Source: Acidovorax sp. YS12 (GTDB taxonomy: Bacteria > Pseudomonadota > Gammaproteobacteria > Burkholderiales > Burkholderiaceae_C). Taken from it: a stretch of 64,000 nt of DNA. A model generated the notes under the pieces. That model was not told the DNA's origin. It searched no databases and saw only the letters and a list, made by a program, of their open reading frames with translations. The translations under genes and the position numbers were made by a program. This document shows, one piece after another, positions 27,441-35,674 of the stretch. The stretch spans positions 1,426,001 through 1,490,000 of the forward strand of contig CP053915.1 of the NCBI GenBank assembly GCA_021496925.1, written 5' to 3'. Positions within the stretch are counted from its first letter, which is position 1. Each line of letters opens with the position of its first letter.

Positions 27441-28935
27441 ATGTTGATGCCGCCCCAATCCCTGGAGGATCTGAGCGCAGAGCAACTGCGCGAGATGACC
27501 ACGCGGCTGCTGGCCCAGTTGCGCCATAGCCAGGCCCTGAACGCCAAGCTCACCCACGAGAACGCGCTCTTGAAGCGCATGAAGTTCGCCGCCCAGTCGG
27601 AGCGCTTCAATGCCGAGCAGCGTAGCCTGCTCGATGACGAGATCGAAGCCGATCTGGCAGCCGTCGCCCACGAGATCGAGCAGTTGCAGCCGCCTGCAGC
27701 ATCCCCCGAGACCAGGCAGCAACCCAAACGCCAGCCGCTGCCCGCCCATCTGCCGCGCCGCGAGATCCAGCACGAGCCCGAGTCCACCACCTGCGCCTGT
27801 GGCTGTGTGATGAAGCGCATCGGTGAAGACGTGGCCGAGAAGCTGGACTATGTGCCGGGCGTATTCACCGTCGAGCGCCACGTGCGTGGTAAATGGGCCT
27901 GCGCGAAGTGCGAAACCATCACCCAGGCACCGGTCGAGGCGCATGTGATCGACAAGGGCATCCCGACTGCCGGCCTGCTGGCCCAGGTGCTGGTGGCCAA
28001 ATACGCCGACCACCTGCCTTTGTTCCGCCAGGAGGGCATCTATGCGCGCGCCGGCCTGGCCATCCCGCGCTCCACCTTGGCGCAATGGGTCGGCACCTGC
28101 GGCATGCGGCTGCAGCCGCTGGTGGATGCGCTCAAGGCCGAGATGCTCGGGCGCCAAGTGCTGCATGCCGACGAGACGCCGGTGCAGATGCTCAAGCCCG
28201 ACAAGGGAGCAATGCACCGGGCGTACCTCTGGGCCTACGCCCCTGGGGTCTTCGAAGACATGAAAGCCGTGGTGTACGACTTCTGCGAGTCCAGAGCCGG
28301 CGAGCATGCGCGCCACTTCCTGGGCGACTGGAAGGGTGCGCTGGTCTGCGACGACTTCGCTGGCTACAAGGCCTTGATCGCCAGTGGCGTGACCGAAGTT
28401 GGCTGCCTGGCGCACGCCCGGCGCAAGTTCTTCGATCTGCATGCGGCGAACAAGAGCCAGATCGCCGGCTTCGCGCTGGAGCAGTTCACCAAGGTCTATG
28501 ACATCGAACGCGAGGTCAAGGAACTGAACGCCGATCAGCGCAAGGCCATGCGGCAGCAGCACACCAAACCACTGCTCGATGCACTGCACGATTGGATGCG
28601 GTTACAGCGACAAAAACTGCCCGACAGCTCGGCCACGGCCAAGGCGCTGGACTGCGTTGACGCGCTTCGTTGATGACGGGCAACTGCCCGTGGACAACAA
28701 CTGGATCGAGAACCAGATCCGGCCGATTGCGATGGGGAGAAACAACTGGCTGTTCGCCGGGAGCCTGCGTGCGGGCCAGAGGGCGGCGGCGGTGATGAGC
28801 CTGGTGCAGTCGGCGCGCATGAACGGGCATGACCCCTATGCCTACCTGAAGGACGTGCTCACGCGCCTGCCCACGCACCGGGCCAGCCGGATCGAGGAAT
28901 TGCTGCCGCATCGCTGGCAGGGCCCGAACTCCTGA
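27441..28935 (+). pseudogene. tnpC: IS66 transposase TnpC, frameshifted
   Basis: The first frame (27441-28673) encodes 410 residues with the leucine-zipper-like start, a zinc-finger-like CACGC...CAKC pair and the DDE core (LHADETPVQ, VCDDFAGYKAL). It ends prematurely after SSATAKALDCVDALR. The family sequence resumes in another frame with RWTALTRFVDDGQLPVDNNW, the catalytic-glutamate segment IENQIRPIAMGRNNW, and RIEELLPHRW to a stop at 28935. About six residues (YSLKRW region) are missing at the junction. The break fits loss of about 20 bases between two short GCGCTGGAC repeats. Confidence 0.9.
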
Positions 28936-28986
28936 TCAATGCCTGTGCAACCGGCTGCGGTCAACATGGGATCGCCGGACGCTTAC

Positions 28987-28994
28987 GATTCTGC
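28987..28994. repeat. IS66 target-site duplication, right copy
   Basis: GATTCTGC immediately after the right inverted repeat, identical to 26411-26418. Confidence 0.9.
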
Positions 28995-29269
28995 GTGCCG
29001 AGATCAGTGTTTTTGGCCTTCCTCGACCAACGGCTTTCGGTCAAAGCAGTCGTTCCGCCAGGCGTCCGCCGGCGGCAGCTTGCAGCCTGGAGCTGCCATG
29101 CCAGAGGTCAGTTCTGCAGCGGTTGCTGTCAGTCGTTGCTGCGAGATCAACTGACGCTGACTGCCACAAAGCGGCCGTTCCAAGCTGGCTTGAGCAAAAT
29201 ACCATGCGCGCCTCTTTATGATGACCACCACACCATCAGACTAAGACTTACGCCAATACGGGAGGAGAC
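28995..29269. other. gap between IS66 and the Gabija-like genes
   Basis: 275 bases without a convincing gene. It contains AGCGGCCGTTCCAAGCTGG near 29171; a closely similar AGCGGCCGTTCAAGCTTG occurs near 22054 before the methyltransferase region. The promoter for the downstream pair is probably here; a start codon follows a GGAGGAG purine stretch at 29260-29267, a good ribosome binding site. Confidence 0.4.
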
Positions 29270-31090
29270 ATGAAGGTTGTCCGGCTGACCATCTCGAACT
29301 TTCGCGGCATCAAGTCGGCCGAGCTCCTGTTCGACGGGCACACCCTGATGGTGGGCTCTAACAATGTCGGCAAGAGCACGCTCTGCGAAGCCCTGGACCT
29401 GGTCTTGGGCCCCGACCGGCTCAACCGCTTCCCTCCGGTCGATGAGTTCGACTTCTACAACGCTGAATACCTGGCCCCTGCCGCAGAGGAAGGCGCGGAG
29501 CGGATACCGACTCCGCTTCGGATCGAGGCGATCCTCATTGAACCCGGCGCCGAGATCGGAGCCAAGTGCGGCGGCAACATCGAGTTTTGGCATGTAGCCG
29601 AGCAAAGACTGCTTGGGCCGGGAGAGGCGGACGCCGCCAATCCGCCCCATGCCGTCCCCTGCCTTCGGATCGAGACCATCGGCCAATACAACCCCGAGGA
29701 AGACGAGTTCGAGGCACGCACCTACTTCTCCCATAGTCCCGACGCTCCCCCCGGGGAGCTGACCAAGCTTCCCAAGCCGATCAAACGGCTGTTTGGCTTC
29801 CTCTACCTAAGGGCGCTTCGGACCGGCTCGCGGGCGCTGAGCTTGGAGCGTGGGTCGCTTCTCGACATCATCCTGCGGACCAAGGGCGTGCGCACCAGCC
29901 TGTGGGAGAAGACCATCGAGCGCCTGCGCGGCCTCGACATCGAAGCCGACGCGGCCGAGATCGCGCCGGTTCTGCGATCCGTGGAGAGGCGGCTGGCCCG
30001 CTACATCGCATTGGAGTCGCCCGGCAACGCCACCAAGCTGCATGTCTCGGAGCTCACGCGTGAGCATCTGCGCAAGACGATGACGTTCTTCTTGGCGCTA
30101 TCGGCCGACCAAGGCCACGTCCCATTCCCCCACGCCGGCACGGGCACCATAAACACGCTGGTGCTCGCGTTGCTGTCGTTCATCGCCGACCTCAAGCCCG
30201 ACACGGTCATCTTCGCCATGGAGGAGCCCGAGATCGCGGTGCCGCCGCACACCCAGCGACGCATCGCCCAATACCTGCTGACCAAGACGACACAGGCCTT
30301 CGTGACCTCCCACTCGCCATTCGTGATCGAGAAGTTCGAGCCATCTAAGACACTGCTGCTGGCTCGCAATGCCGGCGTGGTCACGGCGCGAAAGGTCTCC
30401 GACGCCACCGGCCTCAAAGACAACGACTACAAGCGCTTCTCTCGCTCCGGCCTGTCTGAATGCATGCTGGGACGAGCAGCCATCGTCGTCGAAGGCGTTA
30501 CCGAGTTGCATGCGATGCCCGTCGTCGCACGGCGCATGGAAGAGAGCGATCCCAACTTGCAGCCGCTGGACATCGCGGGTGTGGCCTTCTTCGACGCTGA
30601 TGGCGAGTCGAACATGCCCAAGTTCGGAAAGTTCTTCAAGACGCTGGGGCTGCACACCTTCGCCTTCTACGACCTTGACTACAAAAAGAAGCGCAAGGCC
30701 GAGCAGGCGCAGGCTCTGGCGGAGAACTTCGAAATTAATGTTGAGCACGCCTACAAGGGCTTCGAAGACCTCGTCGTGGCGGAGGTGCCCGTGGATCGGC
30801 TGTGGTCCTTCCTGTCGGGCCTAAAAGCCAATGATGAGAACGGCAACGTCGCCATCCCCGATGCGCGCCCGAACGACGACGCGGTCAAGGCCATCGCCAA
30901 AGAAGCCCTCGGCGGCAACAAGGGCGCCGGCTGGTCGGCGCGCCTGTTCGAGGAGTGCGAGCTCCAGGAGCTGCCGGCCACGGTGACGAAGTTTCTGGCG
31001 TCAGTGTTCGCACTGTTCCCACCTCCACCCCCGATCGACGACGGCGATGGAGCCCCACCTGAACCGGCCGCCGCTGCTGCCGCTCCATGA
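29270..31090 (+). CDS. gajA: OLD-family ATP-dependent endonuclease, GajA-like
   Basis: 606 residues. An ABC-type ATPase comes first: Walker A VGSNNVGKST near residues 28-37, Walker B region FAMEEPEIAVPP near 316, and TSHSPF near 345. It is followed by a TOPRIM nuclease domain: VVEGVTELHAM near 407, FFDADGES near 440 and YDLDYKKKRK near 466. This is the class 2 OLD architecture, encoded directly beside a UvrD-like helicase as in Gabija anti-phage systems, where GajA nicks DNA and GajB assists. Slightly longer than the reference GajA, with a Pro/Ala-rich tail. Overlaps the next gene by four bases. Confidence 0.82.
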   Translation: MKVVRLTISNFRGIKSAELLFDGHTLMVGSNNVGKSTLCEALDLVLGPDRLNRFPPVDEFDFYNAEYLAPAAEEGAERIPTPLRIEAILIEPGAEIGAKCGGNIEFWHVAEQRLLGPGEADAANPPHAVPCLRIETIGQYNPEEDEFEARTYFSHSPDAPPGELTKLPKPIKRLFGFLYLRALRTGSRALSLERGSLLDIILRTKGVRTSLWEKTIERLRGLDIEADAAEIAPVLRSVERRLARYIALESPGNATKLHVSELTREHLRKTMTFFLALSADQGHVPFPHAGTGTINTLVLALLSFIADLKPDTVIFAMEEPEIAVPPHTQRRIAQYLLTKTTQAFVTSHSPFVIEKFEPSKTLLLARNAGVVTARKVSDATGLKDNDYKRFSRSGLSECMLGRAAIVVEGVTELHAMPVVARRMEESDPNLQPLDIAGVAFFDADGESNMPKFGKFFKTLGLHTFAFYDLDYKKKRKAEQAQALAENFEINVEHAYKGFEDLVVAEVPVDRLWSFLSGLKANDENGNVAIPDARPNDDAVKAIAKEALGGNKGAGWSARLFEECELQELPATVTKFLASVFALFPPPPPIDDGDGAPPEPAAAAAAP

Positions 31091-32847
31091 ACGAGCCTTG
31101 CAAACTGCGCGAAAGCGTCATGGTTTGCGAGGGCCATGTCTTGGTCATCGGCGGCCCCGGCAGCGGCAAGACGACGCTCGCGCTGCGCAAGGCGGTCAAG
31201 CGAATTCGCGACGGCATGCTTCCGGGTCAATCGGCCTTGTTCCTGAGCTTCTCGCGGGCGGCAGTGGCGCGCATCTTGGATGCCGCCAAGCTCGAGTCCA
31301 CCAAAGCCGAACAGGATCAGCTCTCCATCCAGACGTTTCATTCGTTCTTCTGGGACATCCTCAAAGCCCACGCCTACCTGCTTGGGGCACCGCACAGGCT
31401 CTCGATCTTGCTGCCACACGACGAGAAGGCCCTGTCGGGCGGCCTCGGCGACAAAGACGATGGCTGGGACGAGTGGCTCGCCGAGCGTGAGCGGCTGTTT
31501 CGAGAAGAGGGGCGGATCGCGTTCGATCTGTTCGCGCCCAATGCGACAGCTCTGTTGGCCCGCTGCTCGCATCTTTTGGCGTCGATCGCCCATCGGCATC
31601 CCATCATCATCGTGGACGAGGCCCAGGACACCGGCCAATACGCGTGGCAGTGCATCCAGATGCTCGCGCCACACACGCAGGTGCTGTGCCTAGCAGACCT
31701 CGAGCAGCAAATCTTCGACTACCTGCCAGGCGTCGGCCCGGAGCGCGTGATCGCCATCCGGGCGGCGTTGAAGCCGCACGAGATCGACCTTGGGACGCAG
31801 AACCACCGCAGCCCGGACTCCGAAATCTTGGCGTTCGGCAATGACATCCTGACGGGCAAGCCACGCGGCGCGCCCTACAAGGGCGTATCCGCCCTTGCCT
31901 ACCGCCCCGAGAAGCCACCGCCGAACTGGAATCATCTGTTGCGCCGAGCCCTCGGGGAGCTCTTGAAATCAATTCGGGCTCAGAGCGACAAGAAGGTGGA
32001 GACGATGGCGATACTGGTCACCAACAACCGCAGTGCGTTGAAGATGTCCAACGCCCTCAACGCGTTGGGGGCCAATATCGGGAAGCCGGTTCGGCACAAG
32101 CTGCTGTTCGACGAGGCCGAAGCGCTGCTGTCAGCCCGTTTCGCGGCCTTTCTGCTGGAACCCAAGGATCTCGCCCAACTGGAGGCCGATGTCGCCACCA
32201 GCATGGAAATGATCGCCGCCGCGAGGCGCGCGACGGGACAGGGCCGGAAGGAAGTCGCCAAACTCTTGGAGCAGGCCAACAAAATCAAGGGTGGCAAGGC
32301 CCTGAACATCAACATCGCCAACGCGCTGCGCGGCCTGATTTCAGGCTTGTCAGTCAACGATTTCAGCGGCGATCCCGCCGAGGACTGGCTCACGGTCAAA
32401 CATGAGCTGCGGGCGACCAATCAAGACGAACTCACGCGGGTCGCAGCGCAGTTGGACTTCTTGGTCGCGTTCCGTCGGGGACATCGCATCTCGGCTGCTC
32501 TCTCTGATGAATGGCTTCGCGACGGCGCCTACACTAACGCCCGCACCGCCCTCGACTTGGCTCTCGCACAGGAGCAAATCCTCGACGGCGTGGAGCCGCC
32601 GATGGGATTGCAAGTCATGAACTTCCACAAGGCCAAGGGCAAGCAGTTCGACGGAGTCATCCTCGTCCGCGAAGCTCGTCGGACCGGCCCCGCCGTCGAA
32701 TCATCTTTCGTTTGGCGAGGCGACCCTGCCCCGTATCCCAAAAGCCGACGTGTGCTTCGAGTCGGCATCACGCGAGCAAAAGTCCACACGCTCATCCTCG
32801 ATCCGCTTTGGCCGCAATGCCCCCTGCTCAAGGGGCACAAGCTCTAA
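31087..32847 (+). CDS. gajB: UvrD/Rep-like helicase, GajB-like
   Basis: 586 residues of SF1 helicase. Walker A is VIGGPGSGKTTLALRK near residues 20-35, motif II is IIIVDEAQDTGQYAW near 173-187, and motifs V-VI are MNFHKAKGKQFDGVIL near 508 and RVLRVGITRAKVH near 554. Its ATG lies within the stop of the OLD nuclease gene, so they form a coupled pair. It is longer than the reference GajB (about 500 residues), with an extra helical region around 330-430. A Gabija-like anti-phage role is inferred from domain pairing. Confidence 0.82.
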   Translation: MNEPCKLRESVMVCEGHVLVIGGPGSGKTTLALRKAVKRIRDGMLPGQSALFLSFSRAAVARILDAAKLESTKAEQDQLSIQTFHSFFWDILKAHAYLLGAPHRLSILLPHDEKALSGGLGDKDDGWDEWLAERERLFREEGRIAFDLFAPNATALLARCSHLLASIAHRHPIIIVDEAQDTGQYAWQCIQMLAPHTQVLCLADLEQQIFDYLPGVGPERVIAIRAALKPHEIDLGTQNHRSPDSEILAFGNDILTGKPRGAPYKGVSALAYRPEKPPPNWNHLLRRALGELLKSIRAQSDKKVETMAILVTNNRSALKMSNALNALGANIGKPVRHKLLFDEAEALLSARFAAFLLEPKDLAQLEADVATSMEMIAAARRATGQGRKEVAKLLEQANKIKGGKALNINIANALRGLISGLSVNDFSGDPAEDWLTVKHELRATNQDELTRVAAQLDFLVAFRRGHRISAALSDEWLRDGAYTNARTALDLALAQEQILDGVEPPMGLQVMNFHKAKGKQFDGVILVREARRTGPAVESSFVWRGDPAPYPKSRRVLRVGITRAKVHTLILDPLWPQCPLLKGHKL

Positions 32848-33301
32848 GGAAAACTCCTCGTCAGTCGGACTGGCGCGTGGCGTTATGACGTAGGACGATT
32901 GGTGACGGAGTTTTGCACGAAGACCAAGGTCATTCCCTCTTGAACCGTCCGGACTGGCTACAGATTCCGACTGAGAGTTGTCGGCGGCGAGGGGAATGGC
33001 TTCTCACGAGGAAGGTCAATGACCGGTTCCGGCAGCCGCTGACATTAGCTGTAGAACGGCGAACGACCGTACCCAGCCTGAACAAGGCGGTCATAACTAT
33101 GCAGCCACTGGCCCGTGAATTACTCAGATCAGCCTGGATCAGTTGCTCGGCACCGATGTTCAGAACGACCGTTGATAGCCGGATTCTGCCCCGCACTCCG
33201 GCAGTGCCCACGTCGCTGAGAGTTTGGCACGGCCTACTGGAAGGGGTATTTATCAAGCACAAGCGCCCGTATTCAGAGTAGCCCCGTGCGCCTCCACCGC
33301 A
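32848..33301. other. gap after the Gabija-like pair, right boundary of the island
   Basis: About 450 bases before the Fur-like gene. Open frames on both strands (32913-33281 plus, 32930-33262 minus) have no recognisable motifs and overlap each other, so I do not call them. This is probably the edge of the island. No direct repeat matching the left edge (13194-13318) was found. Confidence 0.35.
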
Positions 33302-33709
33302 CTACGTGCGCGACCGCCCAAAGACGGTCACCACATAGTCGGTCATTTCGAGCCCGTGCTCCTGTGAAATCACAGCCAGGCGCGCCTCTATCTGCGGATC
33401 GAAGAACTCATGCACCTGACCGTCGGTCACCGAAACCAGATGCCCATGGTGTGGTTCGCCGTCGCACAGTTCATAAATCGTGCGGCCCCCACCCAATTGG
33501 CTTTTCTGAAGAATGCCCGCCTGCTCGAACTGTGACAGCACGCGGTAGACCGTCGCCAGACCCAGATCACCGCCCAGGTCGGCCATCTGACGATAGACAT
33601 CTTCGGCCGTGAGATGCCGCCGCTCGCTGCGCTGGAACAATTCCAGCACCTTGATGCGCGGCAGTGTCATCTTCAGGCCTGTGTCCTTGAGCCTGTCTAG
33701 TTGTTGCAA
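33302..33709 (-). CDS. divergent Fur-family repressor
   Basis: 135 residues with a Fur winged-helix domain (LKMTLPRIKVLELFQ, HLTAEDVYRQM, LATVYRVLSQFEQAGIL) and a dimerisation domain. The HHDHL metal motif reads HHGHL, and the structural CxxC pair that follows in canonical Fur is replaced by VSVTDG, so zinc and iron coordination must differ. The only start that keeps the first helix is TTG at 33709, preceded by GGAG seven bases away; an ATG at 33670 would remove that helix. Lies 41 bases after the candidate small RNA on the same strand. Confidence 0.8.
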   Translation of the reverse strand: MQQLDRLKDTGLKMTLPRIKVLELFQRSERRHLTAEDVYRQMADLGGDLGLATVYRVLSQFEQAGILQKSQLGGGRTIYELCDGEPHHGHLVSVTDGQVHEFFDPQIEARLAVISQEHGLEMTDYVVTVFGRSRT

Positions 33710-33750
33710 CGCTGCTCCATTGGCCGCGAGGTGCCGTCACATAGGTTCAT

Positions 33751-33879
33751 GGGAAAAAAGCATGGCTGGCCGGCGAACCGTTGGCTAGCAAAAACGACCT
33801 TGGAGGTGCTTGAGACCTCGGGTCGCCCCACGATGAAACTTTGGATGAGAAGCAGGCTGTCTTCCCCTGTTCTCGCATG
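33751..33879 (-). ncRNA. candidate Fur-controlled small RNA, copy A
   Basis: On the minus strand a TATGAT -10 (33885-33890) and a Fur box precede a stretch that contains GTTTCATCGTGGGGCGAC (from 33839), a short hairpin (GAGGT/ACCTC), TCGTTTTTGC, and a terminator-like hairpin (GCTAGCC/GGCCAGC) ending in TTTTTT at 33754-33759. A near copy lies after hemP at 49831. The 18-base core and the TCGTTTTTGC block are identical; the internal hairpin differs in sequence but keeps five pairs. Outer bases GCGAC and GTCGT can also pair. No open frame is shared by both copies. Transcription start is inferred. Confidence 0.6.
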
Positions 33880-33884
33880 CCTGC

Positions 33885-33917
33885 ATCATAGCTTAATTTT
33901 TAATGATTCTCATTTGT
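33885..33917 (-). promoter_or_regulatory. promoter with Fur box for the candidate small RNA
   Basis: The minus strand reads TACAAATGAGAATCATTA (33900-33917), a strong match to the Fur consensus, nine bases before a TATGAT -10 hexamer at 33885-33890. A Fur dimer there would cover the promoter. No good -35 is visible. Confidence 0.62.
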
Positions 33918-33966
33918 ATAAATTGAAGCGGGATAAATTTGGCGTTCAGCGACGCAGCTGCTGCCC

Positions 33967-34005
33967 AAACAAAAGCCGCCCGAGGCAACGCCTGCGGGCG
34001 GCTTT
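33967..34005 (-). terminator. intrinsic terminator after the HU gene
   Basis: Perfect arms AAAGCCGCCCG (33972-33982) and CGGGCGGCTTT (33995-34005) with a T-rich end (CTTTTGTTTG) on the minus strand, 18 bases after the HU stop. Confidence 0.8.
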
Positions 34006-34022
34006 CAATGAGGCGCAATGGC

Positions 34023-34349
34023 TTACTTGCCGGCCTTCTCGGCCTTGCGCTTGGCGGCCTTGCGCTTGGCGGCCTTGGGATCGACCACAGCCTTGAACTT
34101 CGCGCCAGGCACGAACTTGGGCACGGTGGATGCCGGGATCTTGAGCGCCGCGCCCGTGGCCGGGTTCTTGCCGGTGCGCGCTGCGCGCTTGGCCGACTTG
34201 AAGGTTCCGAAGCCGACCAACTGCACCGCATTGCCCTTCTTCACGGCGGTCTGGATGGTGTCGATCAGGGTGTCGAGAACGGCATTGGCCGCCGTCTTGG
34301 ACAAGTCGTTCTTGGATGCGAGGATTTCAACGAGTTCGGTACGGTTCAT
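34023..34349 (-). CDS. HU-type histone-like DNA-binding protein with basic tail
   Basis: 108 residues, starting MNRTELVEILASKNDLSKTA. The HU/IHF fold is complete, with the beta-arm region GFGTFKSAKRAARTGKNPATG. About 17 extra C-terminal residues are Lys/Ala-rich repeats (KAAKRKAAKRKAEKAGK), longer than ordinary 90-residue HU. Such tails occur in some betaproteobacterial HU proteins and probably add DNA affinity. Confidence 0.88.
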   Translation of the reverse strand: MNRTELVEILASKNDLSKTAANAVLDTLIDTIQTAVKKGNAVQLVGFGTFKSAKRAARTGKNPATGAALKIPASTVPKFVPGAKFKAVVDPKAAKRKAAKRKAEKAGK

Positions 34350-34493
34350 GGTCGAAGCATCAGCGAGTAGGAAACAGCGGTTATATCCGATGCCCCACAC
34401 ACAGCATGCATCCCGCTGGGTCGGCAATCGACACCATCCTGCACATTGCCATCGTGCCGTTCCCGTCCAGTACCTGCTGACCATGATGATTTA

Positions 34494-34724
34494 ATGGATC
34501 TCCAACTCGGACTCGATGCCGATGGAGCATCGATTGCGCAGTTCATCAAGACCCATCAGTTGCCGACTGACGTAGGACTGGCAGAGGCACCCTGCTGGAA
34601 CGACGCCCAGCGCCAGTTCCTGACAGAACAGCTCAAAGCCGATGCAGCCTGGGCCATCGTGGCGGATCAGCTCAACGAATCGCTGCACGAAGACGCGGTC
34701 AAAGCCAGCACCGGCCTCAGATGA
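34494..34724 (+). CDS. DUF2789 family protein
   Basis: 76 residues from the ATG at 34494 (MDLQLGLDADGASIAQFI). The pattern LPTDVGLAEAPCWNDAQRQFLTEQL, then DAAWAIVADQLNESL, matches DUF2789. The family usually has about ten more residues before QLGL, and the frame is open upstream (HDDLMDLQLGL), so the true start may be a TTG at 34446. Function of the family is unknown. Confidence 0.65.
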   Translation: MDLQLGLDADGASIAQFIKTHQLPTDVGLAEAPCWNDAQRQFLTEQLKADAAWAIVADQLNESLHEDAVKASTGLR

Positions 34725-35052
34725 TCGAAGGCATCGGGCCACCCTCGCCGGACAACCCAATGCCCCGCGTCCACCCATGTGCTTCAGAAAACTACGATTC
34801 CAGCCATCGGTCGGCGAACTTCTGTTTGTTCGCCACACGTGTGGATAGATTCCAACGGCCTACGGTAACTGAACCACAACCTCTGGCCGCTTGATGTCGC
34901 GTCTACGTCAGCCGCGCGGTGCAGCAGACACTGCTCAGTTCGATTGGAAACGGGGTAAGTAGAGACTGTTTTCTAGGACACCGCTAGGACACGGACCCTG
35001 AGAAAGAGATAAGGGGCTACAACTTTGATAGCTGTAGCCCCTTACGGATAGT
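34725..35052. other. gap between DUF2789 and tRNA-Pro
   Basis: About 330 bases with no clear gene. It contains a short tandem CTAGGACAC repeat near 34975 and, at 35011-35044, a 12-base perfect palindrome that probably terminates tRNA transcription. Nothing else is recognisable. Confidence 0.4.
35011..35044 (-). terminator. hairpin downstream of tRNA-Pro
   Basis: Arms TAAGGGGCTACA and TGTAGCCCCTTA are perfectly complementary around the loop ACTTTGATAGC; the minus-strand continuation is T-rich (TATCTCTTTCTC). The loop carries the TTTGATAGC core of the dispersed repeat, so this may be a repeat recruited as terminator. Confidence 0.65.
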
Positions 35053-35129
35053 GGTCGGCGTGGCGGGATTCGAACTCGCGACCCCTTGCACCCCATGCAA
35101 GTGCGCTACCAGGCTGCGCTACACGCCGA
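35053..35129 (-). tRNA. tRNA-Pro (anticodon GGG)
   Basis: 77 bases including an encoded CCA. Acceptor arms CGGCGTG and CACGCCG pair; the anticodon stem CTTGC/GCAAG encloses the loop ATGGGGT with anticodon GGG; the T-loop reads GTTCGAATC. It lies just after the merR-type gene on the same strand. Confidence 0.95.
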
Positions 35130-35153
35130 CAAGACCTAGATTATTACACACTT

Positions 35154-35585
35154 TCAGGCCTGAAAAGAAAGCAGCGCCCGAATCTCCCATAATTCCTGGC
35201 GCACCGATTGCACGTCCAGAACGTACTCTTGCGCATCCACGACCGGCGGCCGCTCCAAGGGCAGACTGCTCTCCTCCATCTCCCCGATCACTTCTTCCTC
35301 GGGTGCCGCCTGTTCATCCCGGCCGGCCAAGGCCAGCTCCTGCAGGCGGTTGCGCGCGCCGCTGATGGTGAACCCCTGGTCGTACAGCAGATCACGGATG
35401 CGGCGGATCATCAGCACCTCGTGGTGCTGGTAGTAGCGGCGGTTGCCGCGCCGCTTCATCGGCCGCAGTTGTGTGAACTCCTGCTCCCAGTAGCGCAGGA
35501 CATGCGGCTTGACGCCGCACAGCTGCGCTACCTCACCGATGGTGAAATAGCGCTTGGCGGGAATGGAAGGAAGCGTGTTACCCAT
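35154..35585 (-). CDS. MerR-family transcriptional regulator
   Basis: 143 residues from the ATG at 35585 (MGNTLPSIPAKRYFTIGEVA). The MerR winged helix is clear: FTIGEVAQLCGVKPHVLRYWEQEF and RRYYQHHEVLMIRRIRDLLYDQGFTI. The C-terminal part is acidic and helical, without the cysteine set of metal-responsive MerR proteins. A gene of this kind directly after ihfA is the standard arrangement in proteobacteria; its signal is not known. Confidence 0.88.
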   Translation of the reverse strand: MGNTLPSIPAKRYFTIGEVAQLCGVKPHVLRYWEQEFTQLRPMKRRGNRRYYQHHEVLMIRRIRDLLYDQGFTISGARNRLQELALAGRDEQAAPEEEVIGEMEESSLPLERPPVVDAQEYVLDVQSVRQELWEIRALLSFQA

Positions 35586-35674
35586 GGATGCAATCACCGT
35601 GCGCGAGAACAACCTGAAAGCCTACTGCACTCGCACGCGCCGCGCCAGCAGCGCGTGCAAGCGGCTGTAAAGCG

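Larger units (their letters stand above)
26419..28986 (+). mobile_element. IS66-family insertion sequence, 2568 bp
   Basis: The left end reads GTATCCGTCCGGCCAACCCA and the inverted right end reads GTAAGCGTCCGGCGATCCCA; over 24 bases 18 match. Both ends are flanked by the 8-bp duplication GATTCTGC. The three expected genes are present in order: tnpA, tnpB, tnpC. The transposase gene tnpC is frameshifted, so this copy is probably not autonomous. It inserted between the methyltransferase/nuclease pair and the Gabija-like pair. Confidence 0.93.

Noticed and set aside
32913..33281. two overlapping open frames after the helicase gene
   Set aside because: Both strands are open, there are no motifs, and neither has a clear ribosome binding site.
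33800..33890. short peptide (frame reading FHRGAT...GRFC) encoded by the small-RNA element
   Set aside because: The same frame in the hemP copy has a stop directly before and no start codon, so the shared bases are better explained by RNA conservation.
34880..34962. end of an integrase gene near tRNA-Pro (…AQFDWKRGK stop)
   Set aside because: The frame is only about 25 codons long between stops and has no integrase motif; the nearby tRNA made it tempting.
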